Source of the DNA: Christiangramia bathymodioli
GTDB taxonomy: Bacteria > Bacteroidota > Bacteroidia > Flavobacteriales > Flavobacteriaceae
Direction of reading: 5' to 3'
DNA: 64,000 nucleotides
NCBI GenBank assembly: GCA_009735695.1
Contig: SRSL01000003.1
Coordinates: forward strand, 434,001-498,000
This document shows positions 62,048 through 64,000 of this stretch, one piece after another (position 1 is the first letter of the stretch; every line of letters starts with the position of its first letter). A program made the position numbers and the translations under genes. The notes under the pieces are model-generated. The model was given only the letters and a program-made list of their open reading frames with translations, searched no databases and was not told the DNA's origin.

Positions 62048-62953
62048 TTGGAAACGATTTTAAGTTTAAACAGCCTCACCAAAAGATTTGGCAGGATCAC
62101 TGCCGTTGATGATCTGAGCTTTAGTATAGAAAAAGGAAATGTCTACGGGATCCTCGGTCCTAATGGGAGTGGTAAGTCCACTACCCTGGGAATGGTCCTG
62201 AACGTGGTAAATAAGTCTTCAGGCGATTTTAAATGGTTCGACGGAACAATGTCTACCCATGAAGCATTGAAAAAAGTAGGTGCGATCATCGAGCATCCCA
62301 ATTTTTACCCTTATATGACAGCCGTTCAGAACCTTGCTCTTGTATGTAAGATCAAGGGTACTGATGAGCGAAAGATAACCGAAAAACTGGAGATCGTTGG
62401 CCTGCTGGACCGCAAGGACAGCAAATTCAGTACGTTTTCACTGGGAATGAAACAACGGCTCGCGATCGCCTCTGCCCTGCTCAACGATCCCGAGATCCTT
62501 ATCCTCGACGAACCTACTAACGGACTCGATCCACAGGGAATTCACCAGATTCGGGAAATAATCAGGAATATCGCTGCCGGAGGAACTACCATTCTCCTGG
62601 CTTCTCACCTATTGGACGAAGTTGAAAAGGTTTGTTCTCATGTGGTGATCATTAGAAAAGGCCAGAAATTATACAGCGGCCCGGTTGATGAGATCGTGAG
62701 CAGCCATGGTTTTTTCGAACTGAAGGCTCCCGATATGGAAAGACTCGAAAGCCTGCTTGCAACGCATCCCAAGATCGGCAAGATCAACAGCAAGGATGGC
62801 GTTTTAACCGCTTTTCTTAATGATCCTATGAATGCCGAAGAGGTCAATGCCTACCTTTTTGAAAAAGGCCTATCCCTATCTTTTCTTGTAAAACGAAAAG
62901 AAAGTCTGGAAGAACAATTCTTACAGTTAACCAACCAAACCTCCCAGAATTAA
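62048..62953 (+). CDS. ABC transporter ATP-binding protein
   Basis: 301 aa. The start is TTG 62048-62050, giving METILSLNSLTKRFGRITAV. Walker A GPNGSGKST (about 37-45), signature FSLGMKQRLAIA, Walker B ILILDEPTNGLDPQG, and the H-loop LLASHLLDEVEKVC. The C-terminal 80 residues form the regulatory part seen in ABC-2 exporters of the bacitracin/lantibiotic-immunity type. It works with the permease whose ATG overlaps its stop (TAATG). An ECF-like promoter precedes it. Confidence 0.93.
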   Translation: METILSLNSLTKRFGRITAVDDLSFSIEKGNVYGILGPNGSGKSTTLGMVLNVVNKSSGDFKWFDGTMSTHEALKKVGAIIEHPNFYPYMTAVQNLALVCKIKGTDERKITEKLEIVGLLDRKDSKFSTFSLGMKQRLAIASALLNDPEILILDEPTNGLDPQGIHQIREIIRNIAAGGTTILLASHLLDEVEKVCSHVVIIRKGQKLYSGPVDEIVSSHGFFELKAPDMERLESLLATHPKIGKINSKDGVLTAFLNDPMNAEEVNAYLFEKGLSLSFLVKRKESLEEQFLQLTNQTSQN

Positions 62954-63789
62954 TGTTACGACTACTCAATATAGAATTTTTAAAACTCAGGTATAGCCGA
63001 TCGGCCAGAATACTGATCATCACTTATTTTATCCTGATCACCTTTATCGCGCTAATCGCCTCCATCGAATTCAATATTGGCCAGATCGAATTCAGGGTTG
63101 CCGACCAGGGCATCTTCAATTTCCCGTATATCTGGCACTTCAATTCGTATATCGCAGCGCTGTTGAAATTATTCCTGGCAATTGTGATCGTTTCGATGAT
63201 GTCTAATGAATACAGCAATCGCACCATTAAGCAAAACCTTATAGACGGTCTGAGCAAAAAGGAATTTATTCTTTCCAAATTCATTACGGTACTGGTTTTC
63301 GCTGGAATATCGACTTTATTCCTGTTTGTCGTTTCCCTGATACTTGGGTATTCTTTTTCAGACTTTACGGAGTTTAGTATTGTTTTTAGCGACCTGGAAT
63401 ACCTGCTCGCCTATTTCGTAAAACTTACCGGCTTTTTCGCTTTTTGCATGTTCCTGGGAATCCTGGTAAAGCGGTCGGCATTTGCACTTGGCTTTTTAGT
63501 GGTTTGGTATATATTCGAAAACATCCTGCATGCGATCCTGAAATTCCAGGTCTTTAAAGGCACTGACAAGGCTTCAGATATCATGCAATTCTTCCCGCTA
63601 CAGGCTATTGGCAACCTCATTGTTGAACCTTTTTCAAGACTGAACGCGGTCCAGGCGGCGGCCACACAGATTGGGGAAGCTTTGGATAAGGACTACGGAA
63701 TTCACTGGTACCAGCTTTTGATCGTGATCGCCTGGATCGCCATTTTTGTTTACCTGTCTCTGGCGCTACTGAAGAAAAGAGATCTTTAA
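62953..63789 (+). CDS. ABC-2 type transporter permease
   Basis: 278 aa with six hydrophobic segments (about 18-38, 55-77, 108-130, 148-170, 178-195 and 250-272). NEYSNRTIKQNLIDGLSKKEFILSK (near 88) is the cytoplasmic loop common to ABC-2 permeases of the NatB/BcrB type. Its cargo is unknown; candidates include antimicrobial peptides or lipids. It is translationally coupled to the ATPase gene. The next gene begins 25 bases later. Confidence 0.88.
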   Translation: MLRLLNIEFLKLRYSRSARILIITYFILITFIALIASIEFNIGQIEFRVADQGIFNFPYIWHFNSYIAALLKLFLAIVIVSMMSNEYSNRTIKQNLIDGLSKKEFILSKFITVLVFAGISTLFLFVVSLILGYSFSDFTEFSIVFSDLEYLLAYFVKLTGFFAFCMFLGILVKRSAFALGFLVVWYIFENILHAILKFQVFKGTDKASDIMQFFPLQAIGNLIVEPFSRLNAVQAAATQIGEALDKDYGIHWYQLLIVIAWIAIFVYLSLALLKKRDL

Positions 63790-63814
63790 TATCTTAGGTT
63801 CTTCAGAAAACTCC

Positions 63815-64000
63815 ATGAGAATAGTCTTTCTTATTCTTTTTTTAATCGCTTGTATTTCAATCCAGGCGCAATCCAGCGACTGTTCTGGAGCCATTCAGAT
63901 CTGTGGGGACGGTTCAATTTCCAGTAATGCGAACGGTGCAGGAACCCAGGAAATCTCTGAACTGAATTCCTGTTCAAGCCGCGAAAACAACAGTCTCTGG
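63815..64000 (+). CDS. Secreted surface protein, 5' part only (T9SS/gliding type)
   Basis: 62 codons before the window ends. A signal peptide (MRIVFLILFLIACISIQAQ) is followed by SSDCSGAIQICGDGSISSNA and SCSSRENNSLW. The CSGAIQICGDG start and Cys-containing ENNSLW segment are typical of large flavobacterial proteins exported by type IX secretion with gliding-motility-type C-terminal domains. The C-terminal sorting domain is outside the window, so this is a family-style assignment only. Confidence 0.65.
   Translation, partial: MRIVFLILFLIACISIQAQSSDCSGAIQICGDGSISSNANGAGTQEISELNSCSSRENNSLW

Overview
The window looks like a chromosomal segment from the Bacteroidota, family Flavobacteriaceae; a Gramella/Christiangramia-like marine flavobacterium is my best guess, from family resemblance only. 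The signs are the DUF4295 protein next to rpmB-rpmG and ftsY, many lipoproteins with short lipoboxes, a TonB-dependent receptor, bacillithiol genes, an aerobic heme A synthase, a cysteine-rich exported protein of gliding/T9SS type at the right edge, and promoters of the Bacteroidota type (a -7 box TAnnTTTG, often with TTTG/TTnG 19-21 bases upstream). No rRNA, tRNA, CRISPR array, phage or intact transposase was seen. One SRP RNA gene is clear.

Layout. 1-12.9 kb: a truncated bshC diverges from two large secreted or periplasmic peptidases (M14, M16); then come a TVP38-like membrane protein, a DUF2459 protein, an erythromycin-esterase family hydrolase, class I FBP aldolase, rimO and a P1 peptidase. 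12.9-22.9 kb is a long minus-strand block: aminotransferase, small membrane protein, amidase lipoprotein, ftsY, DUF4295-rpmG-rpmB, cinA-Hpt-FAH-exonuclease, a 2-oxoacid dehydrogenase E2 and recR. 22.9-37.2 kb: sodium symporter, a two-promoter structured intergenic region before a TonB-dependent receptor, an ABC-F ATPase, a thioredoxin-fold lipoprotein, transaldolase, SDR, SRP RNA, glutaminyl cyclase, thioesterase, DoxX, glyA and fumarylacetoacetase. 37.2-44.7 kb is rich in stress functions: ytxJ, clpB, a PRC-barrel / anchored acidic protein / CsbD cluster, a phytase-like lipoprotein, a histidine phosphatase and a DUF6503 lipoprotein. 44.8-49.5 kb: smpB, a repeat-bracketed higBA toxin-antitoxin module, DUF5606, def, a four-helix-bundle gene between inverted repeats, ruvX and dapD. 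49.5-55.5 kb is a compact, A/T-rich cell-surface polysaccharide/LOS cluster (GT9, CDP-glycerol transferase-like, rhamnosyltransferase-like, LPS-kinase-like, two paralogous GT4). 55.5-64 kb: tsaC, CCA-adding enzyme, ctaA, PRiA4-like protein, NA37-like nucleoid protein, a repeat-filled intergenic region, a kinase-like orphan protein, an ABC exporter and a truncated secreted protein.

Most unusual signals. (1) Three matched ECF-sigma-like promoters (TGTAAC, 16 bases, CGTC or AGTC): two in tandem before the TonB receptor, where the first would make a ~107-nt structured RNA ending in a terminator, and one before the ABC exporter. (2) Intergenic arrays built from degenerate heptamers that keep a strict 7-base register, directly abutting REPIN-like palindromes; one set brackets higBA as a 58/62-identical direct repeat. 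(3) A four-helix-bundle gene inserted between inverted repeats exactly at the ends of ruvX and def. (4) An orphan protein with kinase-like catalytic motifs. Everything was read by eye; no alignments, folding or database searches were run.
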